Source: DASYTH01 sp045806965 | GTDB lineage: Bacteria; Actinomycetota; Actinomycetes; Mycobacteriales; Pseudonocardiaceae | Length of the DNA: 64,000 nucleotides | Assembly: GCA_045806965.1 (NCBI GenBank) | Contig: JBJMIG010000099.1 | Coordinates: 62,001-126,000 of the forward strand | Reading direction: 5' to 3' | Shown: in pieces, positions 32,061-39,784 of the stretch | Numbering within the stretch: the first letter of the stretch is position 1 | Layout: each line of letters begins with the position of its first letter | The notes under the pieces: model-generated | What the model was told of the DNA's origin: nothing | Database searches by the model: none | Seen by the model: the letters and a program-made list of their open reading frames with translations, nothing else | Made by a program: the position numbers and the translations under genes

Positions 32061-32564
32061 TCAGCCGACGCGGTGCAGCCAGGTCACCGGCGCGCCGTCG
32101 CCGGCCCTGCGGTACGGCTCGAGGGCGGCATCCCAGGAGGCGCCGAGCAGCTCGTCGACCGCGTGCGCGAACGACTCGCCCGCCCTGGCCCGCGCGGCCA
32201 GCGCGCGCAGCTGGTCCTCGCCGGCCACGATGTCGCCGTTGGCACTGGTTCGGGCCCGCCACAGGCCCAGCGTCGGCGCGTAGCAGAACCGCTCGCCGTC
32301 GACGCCGGGACTGGGCTCCTCGGTGACCTCGAAGCGGATCATCGGCCAGGCCTTGAGCGCGGCGGCGAGCGTGCCGGCGGTGCCCGGTTCCGCCGTCCAG
32401 CCGCACTCGCTGCGCAGCTGGCCGGGCGCGGCGGGCTGCGCGGTCCAGCGCAGCTCGGCGCGCGTCGCCAGGGTGCCCGAAATAGCCCACTCGACGTGCG
32501 GACATACCGCAGCCGGCGACGAGTGGACGTACACCACGCCACGGGTGTTGCCACGGGTGCTCAC
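32061..32564 (-). CDS. DUF3145 family protein
   Basis: A 167-residue protein conserved in actinobacteria. Signature segments are GVVYVHSSPAAVCPHVEWAISGTL, ELRWTAQPAAPGQLRSECGW, AWPMIRFEVTEEPSPGVDGERFCYAPTLGLW and DELLGASWDAALEPYRRAGDG. Its length fits the family, which has no established biochemical role. GTG 32564 follows GGAGGTCAGCA. It sits downstream of accD6 on the opposite strand, a frequent place for this gene. Confidence 0.9.
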   Translation of the reverse strand: MSTRGNTRGVVYVHSSPAAVCPHVEWAISGTLATRAELRWTAQPAAPGQLRSECGWTAEPGTAGTLAAALKAWPMIRFEVTEEPSPGVDGERFCYAPTLGLWRARTSANGDIVAGEDQLRALAARARAGESFAHAVDELLGASWDAALEPYRRAGDGAPVTWLHRVG

Positions 32565-32739
32565 TGCTGACCTCCGCTACTCGACGAGGATCGTCTTCCC
32601 CTACGTCCTCGCTCGAGCGTCGGTCACCGCACTCCGTCGCGCCTACCCGGTCCTATTGTGCCCTGCCACCCGGCACTTTGGCCACAGCAACCCCATGGTG
32701 CCCAGCCGGCTCATGCCTCTTGCTCGCGGCCCGGCTCGG

Positions 32740-34230
32740 TTACGCGCCGTGCGCGCCGAGCAGGGTCGCCGCCGCGACCACGTCCACCAGACCGGTGCCC
32801 TTGTCGAAGCTGGCGGTGTACGTGCCGACCGGCTGATATGCCGCGCCGTCGGGGTACTTGTGGGCGGTCGACTTGAGCGCGTTCTCGATCTCCGCCGGGG
32901 TGGCCGACGGCTTGGCCTGGAACAGCTGCGCGACGATGCCGGTGATCTGCGGCGCGGCCATCGAGGTGCCGCTGATCACGTTGTAGGTGCCGAGGTCGAG
33001 CGGACCCGGTCCGTTGCGCGGGTCCAGCCCGGTCGAGCAGATCGGCTGGTAGAGCCGGCAGGAGGAGATGATGTTCTCACCGGGCGCCGAGATGTCCGGC
33101 CAGGTCTGGGTGCGGTTCGCGGCACCGCGCGAGGAGAACGAGGACACCGTGCCGTCCTGCGTGCCGGTGCTCAGGTCGTTGTAGGAGGCGACGGACAGTA
33201 CGCCGGGGGTGGGGTCCTGGCCGGGCGGGTTGGACAGGTTCGCCGAACCGTCGCCGCCGTCGTTTCCGTTGGCCCACACGGTGACCACGCCTTCCGCGGC
33301 GAGCGCATCCTGGAGCTGCGCGGTGGCCGAGTTGGGATCGAACTCACCGCCGCCGGTCGGCCCGTAGGAGTTGTTGATCACCTTGATCGGCGGGCAGGTG
33401 GCCACCGGAACGCCGGCACCGCACGGCGCGTTGTGGTTCTCCAGGATCCAGTTCAGCGCCGCGTCCGCGCCGACGATGAGGATCACCGCACCGGTGGAGA
33501 TCGAGACGATCTTGGCGCCGGGTGCCGAGCCGCCGACCCGCGAACCGTCGGTCAGGGTGAGCGGGTTTCCGGCGGCGATGCCGTTGACGTGCGTGCCGTG
33601 GCCGCCGAGGGCCAGCGTGTCGGTGTCGATGGTGGTCGGCAGGTCCAGCACGCAGCCGGTGGCGACGCTGCTCTCGTCGACGCAGGCGCTCTTCAGGTTG
33701 CGCACCACCCGAGTCTGGCCGTCGGCCCCGGTGAACGCCGGGTGCGTCGGGTCGATCCCGGAGTCGATCACCGCAACGGTGACCCCGGTGCCGTCCAGCC
33801 GCGCGCCGTTCGCGCCGGTGAGGGTCTGCTGCGCGGCGAGGCTCCTGCTCGCCGTGGTGCCGGGGCTGGCAAACACCCGCAGCGAGTCGTTGTTCTCCAG
33901 ATAGCGCACCCCGGCCGCGGCTCGGGTGGCGCGCACCTGGCCGGCGGTGCCGCTGGCGACCACCACGCCGATTCGCTTGAAGCTGGCCAGTTTGGTCAGT
34001 CCGGCGGCGCGCGCCGCGTCGTCCGCGGCGGCCAGGGAGGTGCCGTGTACCAGAACGGTCATCGGCAGCGCGTCCGAGGCCGAGGCGAGCGTGCTGGACA
34101 GGGATGCGGACACCGGGGCGAGCGGGCCGGCTGACGCGGCGGATGCCGGTAAGGCGGTACCGAACGACACGGCGGCCAGCACGGCGGCGAGGGTGAGGGT
34201 GCGCTGGGCACGCTGAATACGGCCGAACAT
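32740..34230 (-). CDS. Secreted subtilisin-like serine protease (S8)
   Basis: A 496-residue exported peptidase. The signal peptide ends at ASA near residue 32. A propeptide-like inhibitor region of about 100 residues follows (MTVLVHGTSLAAADDAARAAGLTKLASFKRIGVVVASG). The catalytic triad is complete: Asp in VAVIDSGID (about 157), His in GGHGTHVNGIAAG (about 213) and Ser in ISGTSMAAPQITG (about 430). The oxyanion Asn is in ANGNDGG. No C-terminal membrane helix is present, so it is released and is not a mycosin. ATG follows GGAGGCCCC. Eight cysteines in the mature part allow disulfides. Confidence 0.93.
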   Translation of the reverse strand: MFGRIQRAQRTLTLAAVLAAVSFGTALPASAASAGPLAPVSASLSSTLASASDALPMTVLVHGTSLAAADDAARAAGLTKLASFKRIGVVVASGTAGQVRATRAAAGVRYLENNDSLRVFASPGTTASRSLAAQQTLTGANGARLDGTGVTVAVIDSGIDPTHPAFTGADGQTRVVRNLKSACVDESSVATGCVLDLPTTIDTDTLALGGHGTHVNGIAAGNPLTLTDGSRVGGSAPGAKIVSISTGAVILIVGADAALNWILENHNAPCGAGVPVATCPPIKVINNSYGPTGGGEFDPNSATAQLQDALAAEGVVTVWANGNDGGDGSANLSNPPGQDPTPGVLSVASYNDLSTGTQDGTVSSFSSRGAANRTQTWPDISAPGENIISSCRLYQPICSTGLDPRNGPGPLDLGTYNVISGTSMAAPQITGIVAQLFQAKPSATPAEIENALKSTAHKYPDGAAYQPVGTYTASFDKGTGLVDVVAAATLLGAHGA

Positions 34231-34397
34231 GGGGCCTCCTAGCAGGGAAGTTCGTCCATGATCTCAACGAGAGAAGACCGAACAGGTGACGTTCACCCGG
34301 TGCGCGACAATTGATTCCTCCCCCACACAGCGTTCTTAGCGCCGCGGCGATACGGTTGGCCGGGCCGGTCCACCGGGCCAGGGCTGGGAGGTATGCG

Positions 34398-35696
34398 GTG
34401 CGGTTGATCCGGCTCGGCGAGGGGGCATCCGAGGTCGGGGTCGATGTGCGGGCGGCACTCGTGTCGTGGGGTCGCGGCGACGCCGTCGTCGGCGGAATCG
34501 CGTTGACCGGCGCCCGGCCACCGGACTGTCCGTACCCGGTGGACGCGATTGTCCTGCTCCCCCGCGGCATTCTCGTCGTGGTCGGCGTTGACCTGCCCGA
34601 TCCGGCGGTGCGGCTGGACGCACCGCTCACCGGACAGTGGAAGACCGACGGCTGGCCGCTGGTCCGCGGCGATCGCGCGGTGAACCCCGCGGTCGAGGGC
34701 CTGGCCGCGGCCGCCGCGATCGCCACCCGGCTCGAGTACTCCCGGGTGGAGCCGTTGCCGGTGAGCACCGTGATCGCGGTCGGTCCCTATGTCTCCCAAG
34801 TCTTCCAGCCGACCGCGGACCTGGCCCGCGGGGTGCGCATCCTGCACCCGGAGCCGATGACCCTGCTGAACGCGACCCGGGAGTTGGCCGTCTACCAGAG
34901 CCGGTGCACGGTCGAGGGGGCGCGGCGGATACTCGCCGCGCTCGACCCGGCCACCGACGGGCTGGACCCGGCGGAGTTGGCCGCGGAGGGCTTCGCCACC
35001 GTCGCGTTCCCCGCGCTGGCCGCGGCGAGCACCACGGTGCTGCCACGAGTGACCGATCCCGCGCGGGTGCCGGGCCCCCCGTCGCGACGCCCGCGTCCGG
35101 CCGGACAGCTGCGCTGGCTGCCGGTCGGCGCGGCGATCCTGGTGGCCCTGCTGATGATCACCGGCATCGTGTTCGCGATGACCTCGGCCGGTTCGAGCAC
35201 CAACACCGGCAACCGAAACGCGGCCGTGTCGGCTCCGCAACGGACACCGATCTCGGTGGATGGCTTCGCGTTCGAGGCGAAGGGCGCGAACCGGGCCGCG
35301 GACTGCGCCAACCACGCCGCGGGCGAGGTGCGGAAGTGGTTGCAGAGCAACAAGTGCGCGGAGCTGATCCGGCTCCGCTTCGAATCCACCATTGACCGCC
35401 GCAAGGCGGCGGTGCTGGTCGCCGTGGTGCGCTTCGCCGACCCCGCCTCGGCTACCGAGCTGCGTCAGGTGGCCGACACCCAGGGCGGCGGCGCGATCAT
35501 CGACCTGGCCGAGGAAGGCACGGGCTGGCCGGACGGCGGCCAACCGGCGTTCGCCTCGGCCCCGCAGGCGTCCGGCCGGGAGGGCGACAGCGTCAAGCTG
35601 GTGCAGGCCGCCTGGCTGGACCGGCCGTCCACACCGGACGACACCGCGCTCAGGGACCTGGCCGCCCGGGGGCTGCAGCTCTCGGTTTCGGAGTGA
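34398..35696 (+). CDS. Single-pass membrane protein, function unknown
   Basis: A 432-residue protein I do not recognise. Residues 1-235 form a cytoplasmic alpha/beta region (IVLLPRGILVVVGVDL, LPVSTVIAVGPYVSQVF). A Pro/Arg-rich stretch leads to one membrane helix (WLPVGAAILVALLMITGIVFAMT, about 240-262), then a 170-residue outer domain with two cysteines (DCANHAAGEVRKWLQSNKC). I chose GTG 34398 because GGGAGG lies upstream, 11 bases before the start. The open frame extends 29 codons further. The layout (cytoplasmic domain, one helix, outer domain) suggests a sensor or anchor. Its 3' end overlaps the convergent dcyD gene by 47 bases. Confidence 0.6.
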   Translation: MRLIRLGEGASEVGVDVRAALVSWGRGDAVVGGIALTGARPPDCPYPVDAIVLLPRGILVVVGVDLPDPAVRLDAPLTGQWKTDGWPLVRGDRAVNPAVEGLAAAAAIATRLEYSRVEPLPVSTVIAVGPYVSQVFQPTADLARGVRILHPEPMTLLNATRELAVYQSRCTVEGARRILAALDPATDGLDPAELAAEGFATVAFPALAAASTTVLPRVTDPARVPGPPSRRPRPAGQLRWLPVGAAILVALLMITGIVFAMTSAGSSTNTGNRNAAVSAPQRTPISVDGFAFEAKGANRAADCANHAAGEVRKWLQSNKCAELIRLRFESTIDRRKAAVLVAVVRFADPASATELRQVADTQGGGAIIDLAEEGTGWPDGGQPAFASAPQASGREGDSVKLVQAAWLDRPSTPDDTALRDLAARGLQLSVSE

Positions 35697-36699
35697 CCGC
35701 CTCGATCAGTTCGGGCGCGTAGCCGAACAGGCCCGGCAGGCCGCCGGTGTGCACGAACACCACGGTTTCCGCGGCGCCGATCTCCCCGGACCGAACCGCG
35801 TCCACCAATGCGGCGGCCGCCTTGCCGGTGTAGACCGGATCCAGGGTTATCCCCTCGGTGCGGCCGAACAGCCGGATCGCCGCCCAGACCGCCTCGGTCG
35901 GTATGCCGTAGCCGGGACCGAGCGCGCGCCCGGTCACCGTCACGGACTCGAGTGCCGGGGCCGGCACCCCGAGCACGCCGGCCGCCTCCCCAGCGAGCCG
36001 GGTGACCTCGGCGAGCTTGTCCTCGGCCGGCGGGGACACCGCGACCAGGTCGAGGCGCACCGGCCAGCCAAGCAGCGCCGTGCCGAGCGCCAGGCCGGCC
36101 GCGGTGCCGGCGCTGCCGGTTGCGCACACGATGCGGTCCACCCCGCGCTCACCGAGTTGCGCGTGCAGTTCGGCCGCGGCGGCGACGTAGCCGAGCACGC
36201 CGATGCCGTTGGAGCCGCCGACCGGCAGCGTGGCCACCGTGCGGCCGTCGGCGGCGGCCTCGTCGACCAGCCGCTGGTAGCCAGCGGCGGCGGCCGCCTC
36301 GTCGTCGCACACGTGTACCCGCGCGCCGTAGAGCAGGTCCAGCGCGACGTTGCCGGAACGCTCGTAGGCCTCGTCCGAGCGCGGCACCGACCGGGTCAGC
36401 ACCAACTCGCAGCGCAGCCCGAGCCGGGCGCACGCGGCCGCGGTCTGCCGGCCGTGGTTGGTCTGCACCCCACCGAACGTGATCACCGTGTCCGCACCGC
36501 GCGCCACCGCCGCACCCAGCAGGAACTCCAGCTTGCGAAGCTTGTTGCCGCCCACCCCGAGCCCGTTCACGTCGTCCCGCTTGACCAGGATCCGAGGGCC
36601 GCCGAGCGCGGCGGAGAGCCGGGCACACTCCTCGAGCGGCGTCGGCCAGTTGCCCAGCATGATCCTGGGCAAATCGGACAGGTCAACTGCGGTCTGCAC
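35650..36699 (-). CDS. dcyD: D-cysteine desulfhydrase / ACC deaminase family
   Basis: A 349-residue PLP enzyme of the tryptophan-synthase-beta fold. The PLP lysine lies in VGGNKLRKLEFLLG (about residue 53). The phosphate-binding loop is CATGSAGTAAGLALG, and FGGVQTNHGRQTAAAC is the substrate loop typical of D-cysteine desulfhydrase and ACC deaminase. The family turns D-cysteine into pyruvate, sulfide and ammonia, or opens ACC. The two activities cannot be told apart here with certainty. A short Pro-rich tail follows the core. It is divergent from a marR gene with only 26 bases between start codons, so co-control is likely. Confidence 0.82.
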   Translation of the reverse strand: MQTAVDLSDLPRIMLGNWPTPLEECARLSAALGGPRILVKRDDVNGLGVGGNKLRKLEFLLGAAVARGADTVITFGGVQTNHGRQTAAACARLGLRCELVLTRSVPRSDEAYERSGNVALDLLYGARVHVCDDEAAAAAGYQRLVDEAAADGRTVATLPVGGSNGIGVLGYVAAAAELHAQLGERGVDRIVCATGSAGTAAGLALGTALLGWPVRLDLVAVSPPAEDKLAEVTRLAGEAAGVLGVPAPALESVTVTGRALGPGYGIPTEAVWAAIRLFGRTEGITLDPVYTGKAAAALVDAVRSGEIGAAETVVFVHTGGLPGLFGYAPELIEAVTPKPRAAAPGRPGP

Positions 36700-36713
36700 G
36701 GCCGGACCCTCCC

Positions 36714-36719
36714 TATGAT
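36714..36719 (+). promoter_or_regulatory. -10 box of a leaderless marR transcript
   Basis: TATGAT ends six bases before the ATG at 36726, which has no ribosome site. That spacing puts the transcript start at the ATG itself. The box lies inside the 26-base gap to the divergent dcyD start, so MarR binding here would affect both genes. Confidence 0.65.
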
Positions 36720-36725
36720 GGGCTT

Positions 36726-37253
36726 ATGCGCGATGCGGATCGGGATGGCGAGTTCGTCCTGCCCGAACCGCTGCTCGCGTTCCCCAGCTTCCTGCTGTTC
36801 CAACTCGCCCGCGAGGCCCGCCGGATCGGCCTGCGGGTACACGAGGACGACCTGCGCATGCCGCACGTGACCGTACTCGCCTCGCTCGACGAGTTCGGTC
36901 CGGCGGCGCAGAAGGACATCAGCCGGCGGCTGCGCATCGACGCCAGCGACCTGGTCTCGGTGCTGGACGATCTCGAGGAGCGCGGCCTGGTCGTGCGCCA
37001 GCGCGACGACCGGGACCGCAGGCGCTACCTGGTGACCATCACCGCACCGGGCGCACGCGCGCTGCGCGGCCGGCTGGCCGCCATGCAGAAGGTCAACGAC
37101 ATCCTGCTCGGCGCGCTCAGCCAGGAGGAGCGCGAGCGGCTGCGGGAGATGCTGATGCGGACCTATCGCCGGCACGACCCGGACCGGGTACCGGTGGATC
37201 TGCTGGTCCGGCCGGCCGGGGCTCAGCCGAGCAGGGAACCGGTGACCGAGTAG
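36726..37253 (+). CDS. MarR-family transcriptional regulator
   Basis: A 175-residue winged-helix regulator. The recognition region is LASLDEFGPAAQKDISRRLRIDASDLVSVLDDLEERGLVVRQRDDRDRRRYLVTIT, with the typical DxRxR wing. The ends supply dimer helices. Such proteins repress neighbouring genes until a small ligand binds. The adjacent dcyD gene, divergently transcribed, is the likely target along with itself. The transcript appears leaderless. The last 31 bases overlap the 3' end of the convergent crcB gene. Confidence 0.9.
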   Translation: MRDADRDGEFVLPEPLLAFPSFLLFQLAREARRIGLRVHEDDLRMPHVTVLASLDEFGPAAQKDISRRLRIDASDLVSVLDDLEERGLVVRQRDDRDRRRYLVTITAPGARALRGRLAAMQKVNDILLGALSQEERERLREMLMRTYRRHDPDRVPVDLLVRPAGAQPSREPVTE

Positions 37254-37591
37254 CCAAGCACCGCGGCGCCTACGCCGGCCAGCACGCTGATGATCACGTT
37301 GGCCACGGCCAGGAACCGGGCCCGCCGCTGGGCGAGCCGCACGGTCTCGTAGCCGAAGGTGCTGTAGGTGGTGAGCGCGCCGCAGAGCCCGGCACCGAGG
37401 AAAGCGGCCAGCCCGCCGGGCAGCGCGTTGCCGGCGCCGGCGAGCCCACCGAGGAGCGCCGAGCCGACGACGTTCACCGTGCAGGTTCCCCACGGGAACA
37501 CCGAGTCGTGGCGCACCTGGATGTAGCGGTCGGTGAGGTAGCGCAGCGGGGCGCCGAGCGCGGCACCGAGCGCCACCAGCAGCGCGGTCAT
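37223..37591 (-). CDS. crcB: Fluoride ion channel CrcB/Fluc, second subunit
   Basis: A 122-residue, four-helix membrane protein. Family motifs seen are GAPLRYLTDRY, FPWGTCTVNVVGSALLGGLAG, GLCGALTTYSTFGYETVRL. It forms dual-topology dimers that let fluoride leave the cytoplasm. It follows a second crcB gene with a four-base overlap (ATGA), so a heterodimer of the two products is likely, as in other Gram-positive pairs. No fluoride riboswitch was recognised upstream. Confidence 0.93.
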   Translation of the reverse strand: MTALLVALGAALGAPLRYLTDRYIQVRHDSVFPWGTCTVNVVGSALLGGLAGAGNALPGGLAAFLGAGLCGALTTYSTFGYETVRLAQRRARFLAVANVIISVLAGVGAAVLGYSVTGSLLG

Positions 37592-38076
37592 CCGGCCGTC
37601 CCGACATGTGCCCGCCGGGTGGCCAACCGGGTTCCGGTGATTCCCAGCCAGGCGGCCAGCAGCGCGGCGAGCACCGTGCCAGCCAGGTAGACGAGTCCGA
37701 CCACCGTCCATTCCGGACGCAGCAGCGCACGTACTTCCTCGGCGTAAGTGGAAAACGTGGTGAAGCCACCGAGCACGCCGACGCCGAGAAACGGCCGGAG
37801 CAGGCGATGCGTCCGGTACACCTCGGTGACCAGCACCATGAGCACCCCGATCAGCAGGCAGCCGGTCACGTTGATCAGAAACGTGGCCAGCGGGAACCGG
37901 CCGGGCACAACGGGAATCGCCGCGCTCAGCGCGTAGCGTCCGAGCGCGCCGAGCGCGCCGCCGAACGAGATCACGGCCAGTACCGCGCCGTGCGTACGGG
38001 CCAACTCCTGGCGCTGCTCCCGCACGTGCAGGTCGATGTCCGAATCGACCGGCAGCTCCGGATCCTGCGGCAACAC
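37588..38076 (-). CDS. crcB: Fluoride ion channel CrcB/Fluc, first subunit
   Basis: A 162-residue membrane protein with four helices (GGALGALGRYALSAAIP, FPLATFLINVTGCLLIGVLMVLV, FLGVGVLGGFTTFSTYAEEV, GLVYLAGTVLAALLAAWLG) after a 40-residue polar start. The conserved FATF-like GGFTTFST and the N in LINVTG are present. I chose GTG 38076 because AAGGAG lies 4-9 bases upstream. The open frame continues 29 codons further without homology. It is translationally coupled to the second subunit. Confidence 0.93.
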   Translation of the reverse strand: MLPQDPELPVDSDIDLHVREQRQELARTHGAVLAVISFGGALGALGRYALSAAIPVVPGRFPLATFLINVTGCLLIGVLMVLVTEVYRTHRLLRPFLGVGVLGGFTTFSTYAEEVRALLRPEWTVVGLVYLAGTVLAALLAAWLGITGTRLATRRAHVGTAG

Positions 38077-38134
38077 GAATCTCCTTCGGGTGATGAGCAC
38101 GGCGCCACACCGGTTCGCCTGCCCAACCGTAGGC

Positions 38135-38157
38135 GGACGGACCGATATCCTCCGTCC
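38135..38157. promoter_or_regulatory. Inverted repeat between crcB and lsr2
   Basis: GGACGGA and TCCGTCC (38135-38141 and 38151-38157), nine bases apart, in the 112-base gap between the divergent crcB and lsr2 genes. It may be an operator or a transcript hairpin. Nothing in the sequence decides which. Confidence 0.35.
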
Positions 38158-38188
38158 AGCCAAGCAATCTCAGGATGCGGAGGACATC

Positions 38189-38521
38189 GTGGCGCAGAAG
38201 ACCGTTGTCGAGCTGGTCGACGATCTCGACGGTGGGGAAGCCGACGAGACCGTGGTCTTCGCCCTCGACGGCGTCGACTTCACCATCGACCTGTCGGCCG
38301 AGAACGCCAACCGGCTACGGGACACCCTGGCCGAGTACGTCGGGCGCGCACGGCGCACCGACTCCCGCAAGGGCGGCAAGGCCACGCTGCACAGCGTCAA
38401 CACCAGGCTCGACACCCAGGCCGTCCGCGAATGGGCCCGGAGCCGGGGCGAGGACGTCGCCGAGCGCGGCCGCCTGTCCCACGACCTGGTCATCCGTTTC
38501 CAGGCGGCACACGAGGCCTGA
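38189..38521 (+). CDS. lsr2: Lsr2-type nucleoid protein
   Basis: A 110-residue DNA-bridging protein, the actinobacterial counterpart of H-NS. The N-terminal dimer domain (KTVVELVDDLDGGEADETVVFALDGVDFTIDLSAENANRLRDTLAEYV) is followed by a short basic linker (GRARRTDSRKGGK) and the C-terminal DNA-binding domain (VREWARSRGEDVAERGRLSHDLVIRFQ) with RGR, the AT-hook-like contact. It coats AT-rich and foreign DNA and silences it. GTG 38189 follows GGAGG. Several Lsr2 copies are usual in this group; I cannot say whether this is the main one. Confidence 0.93.
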   Translation: MAQKTVVELVDDLDGGEADETVVFALDGVDFTIDLSAENANRLRDTLAEYVGRARRTDSRKGGKATLHSVNTRLDTQAVREWARSRGEDVAERGRLSHDLVIRFQAAHEA

Positions 38522-38547
38522 TCGTCGCTCGCGCCCGGTGCGCGAAC

Positions 38548-39435
38548 TCAGAGCGCGGGGAGCCGGGCGGGGGACGGTGTCGCCCAGCTACCCAGGCGGC
38601 GAACGGCCATGACGGGATGGGGTTCGCGGCGGCCGATGCGGATACCGCCCGGGATGGCCAGCGCGGCCCGGCGCACGGCGCGCAGTGCGCCGGTGGCGGC
38701 CGGGCGGGGAAAGGCCCGGCGGCCGTAGAGGCCCACCGCCCAGCGCGGCAGCAGCGAGTACGACAGGTGCCCGATGGTTGGCCCGTAGATCCGCACGCCC
38801 AAGCCCAGCGGCCCGGTGACCGGCGGACGGTGCAGGAACTCGTAGATCGCATCGCTGTCCGGGGTGCGCCGCAGGGTCGGCCGGACATCGTGGAAGTAGG
38901 CCGAGATCTCGGCCACCGAACCGGGCACCTCGGCAGGGTCGAGGCCGACCAGCGCCGCGGTGGCCCGCTGCTCCTCCAGGTAGCGGTCCGCATGCGCGCG
39001 GCCAAGGGGAAAGCCGGCCCGGCGCAGCACGGACAGGAACGAGCCCACCTCGGCGCAGTGCACCCAGAGCAGCAGCTCCGGCTCGTCGATCCGGAAGGTC
39101 CGACCGGTCTCCGGGTCTCGCGCACGCAACGTCCGGTGTACCCCGCGGACCCTGGCCGCCGCCCGCGCCACCTCGGCACGGGTGCCGTAGGTGGAGATTC
39201 CGACGAAGTCCGCGGTGCGGATCAGCCGGCCGAGCGGGTCGCGCCGGAAGTCGGAGTTCTGCACCACCGCGGCCACCGCCCTGGGGTGCAACGCCTGGAG
39301 GTAGAGGCTGCGAATGCCGGCGACCCACATGGCCGGGTCGGCGTGCAGCTGCCAGGTCACCGAGTCCGGCCCGAGCAGGCCGAGGTCGGCGTCGGCTTCG
39401 GGGTCGAGGCGGTCGGCCAGCCCGTGGCTACTCAT
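38548..39435 (-). CDS. MpaB/DUF2236 family oxygenase-like protein
   Basis: A 295-residue protein with family segments DSVTWQLHADPAMWVAGIRSLYLQALHPRAVAAVVQNSDFRRDPLGRLIRTADFV, STYGTRAEVARAAARVRGVH and LLWVHCAEVGSFLSVLRR. The His residues in QALHPRAV and LLWVHCAE are the likely haem or metal ligands. Relatives include rubber oxygenase Lcp and the mycophenolate-pathway MpaB. The substrate here is unknown. ATG 39435 is chosen because the family begins there. Confidence 0.85.
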   Translation of the reverse strand: MSSHGLADRLDPEADADLGLLGPDSVTWQLHADPAMWVAGIRSLYLQALHPRAVAAVVQNSDFRRDPLGRLIRTADFVGISTYGTRAEVARAAARVRGVHRTLRARDPETGRTFRIDEPELLLWVHCAEVGSFLSVLRRAGFPLGRAHADRYLEEQRATAALVGLDPAEVPGSVAEISAYFHDVRPTLRRTPDSDAIYEFLHRPPVTGPLGLGVRIYGPTIGHLSYSLLPRWAVGLYGRRAFPRPAATGALRAVRRAALAIPGGIRIGRREPHPVMAVRRLGSWATPSPARLPAL

Positions 39436-39507
39436 GCGTAAAGGATGCCTCAATCCGGCGAGTCGCAGTAGCCGGCCGGACGACGCCGGGTCCCGGCAGC
39501 CGGCCCG

Positions 39508-39513
39508 TACGCT
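39508..39513 (+). promoter_or_regulatory. -10 box of a leaderless small gene
   Basis: TACGCT followed by seven bases and the ATG at 39521, which has no ribosome site. The spacing suits transcription starting at the A of the start codon. Confidence 0.55.
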
Positions 39514-39520
39514 CTCGCAC

Positions 39521-39775
39521 ATGTCCGAGGCAGATGGGTGGGGCGCGGTGCGCACCGTATGTCACGGCTGCCGGACGATGCGCGAAGTCATCGAGCAGGT
39601 CGGCGAGCACGAGTTCGAGTCGCACGGGCTCATCGTGCCGGGCGACGGGACGATCTATCGCCGGGTCCGCACCGTGTTCGAAGCGGCCGACGCGGTGGTC
39701 GAGGCGCCCTGCCCGGAGTGCTCGGAGACCGAGACCGGCGACTGGCTCGTGGACGGCTTCATCCCGCCCATGTGA
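39521..39775 (+). CDS. Small two-CxxC protein, function unknown
   Basis: An 84-residue protein with CHGC (about residue 14) and CPEC (about residue 64). These four cysteines could hold one zinc ion and fold the middle segment (HEFESHGLIVPGDGTIYRRVRTVFEAADAVVEAP) between them. I know no name for it. It ends 9 bases from the convergent pntB end. The start at 39521 is supported by the TACGCT box seven bases upstream. Confidence 0.7.
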   Translation: MSEADGWGAVRTVCHGCRTMREVIEQVGEHEFESHGLIVPGDGTIYRRVRTVFEAADAVVEAPCPECSETETGDWLVDGFIPPM

Positions 39776-39784
39776 ACCCGGCCG

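Noticed and set aside
32740..35696. Type VII secretion locus (mycosin plus membrane component)
   Set aside because: The S8 protease lacks the C-terminal membrane helix of mycosins, and no EccB-E, EsxA/B or PE/PPE-like genes are present.
38077..38188. Fluoride riboswitch upstream of crcB
   Set aside because: The conserved fluoride-aptamer segments were not found on the minus strand here.
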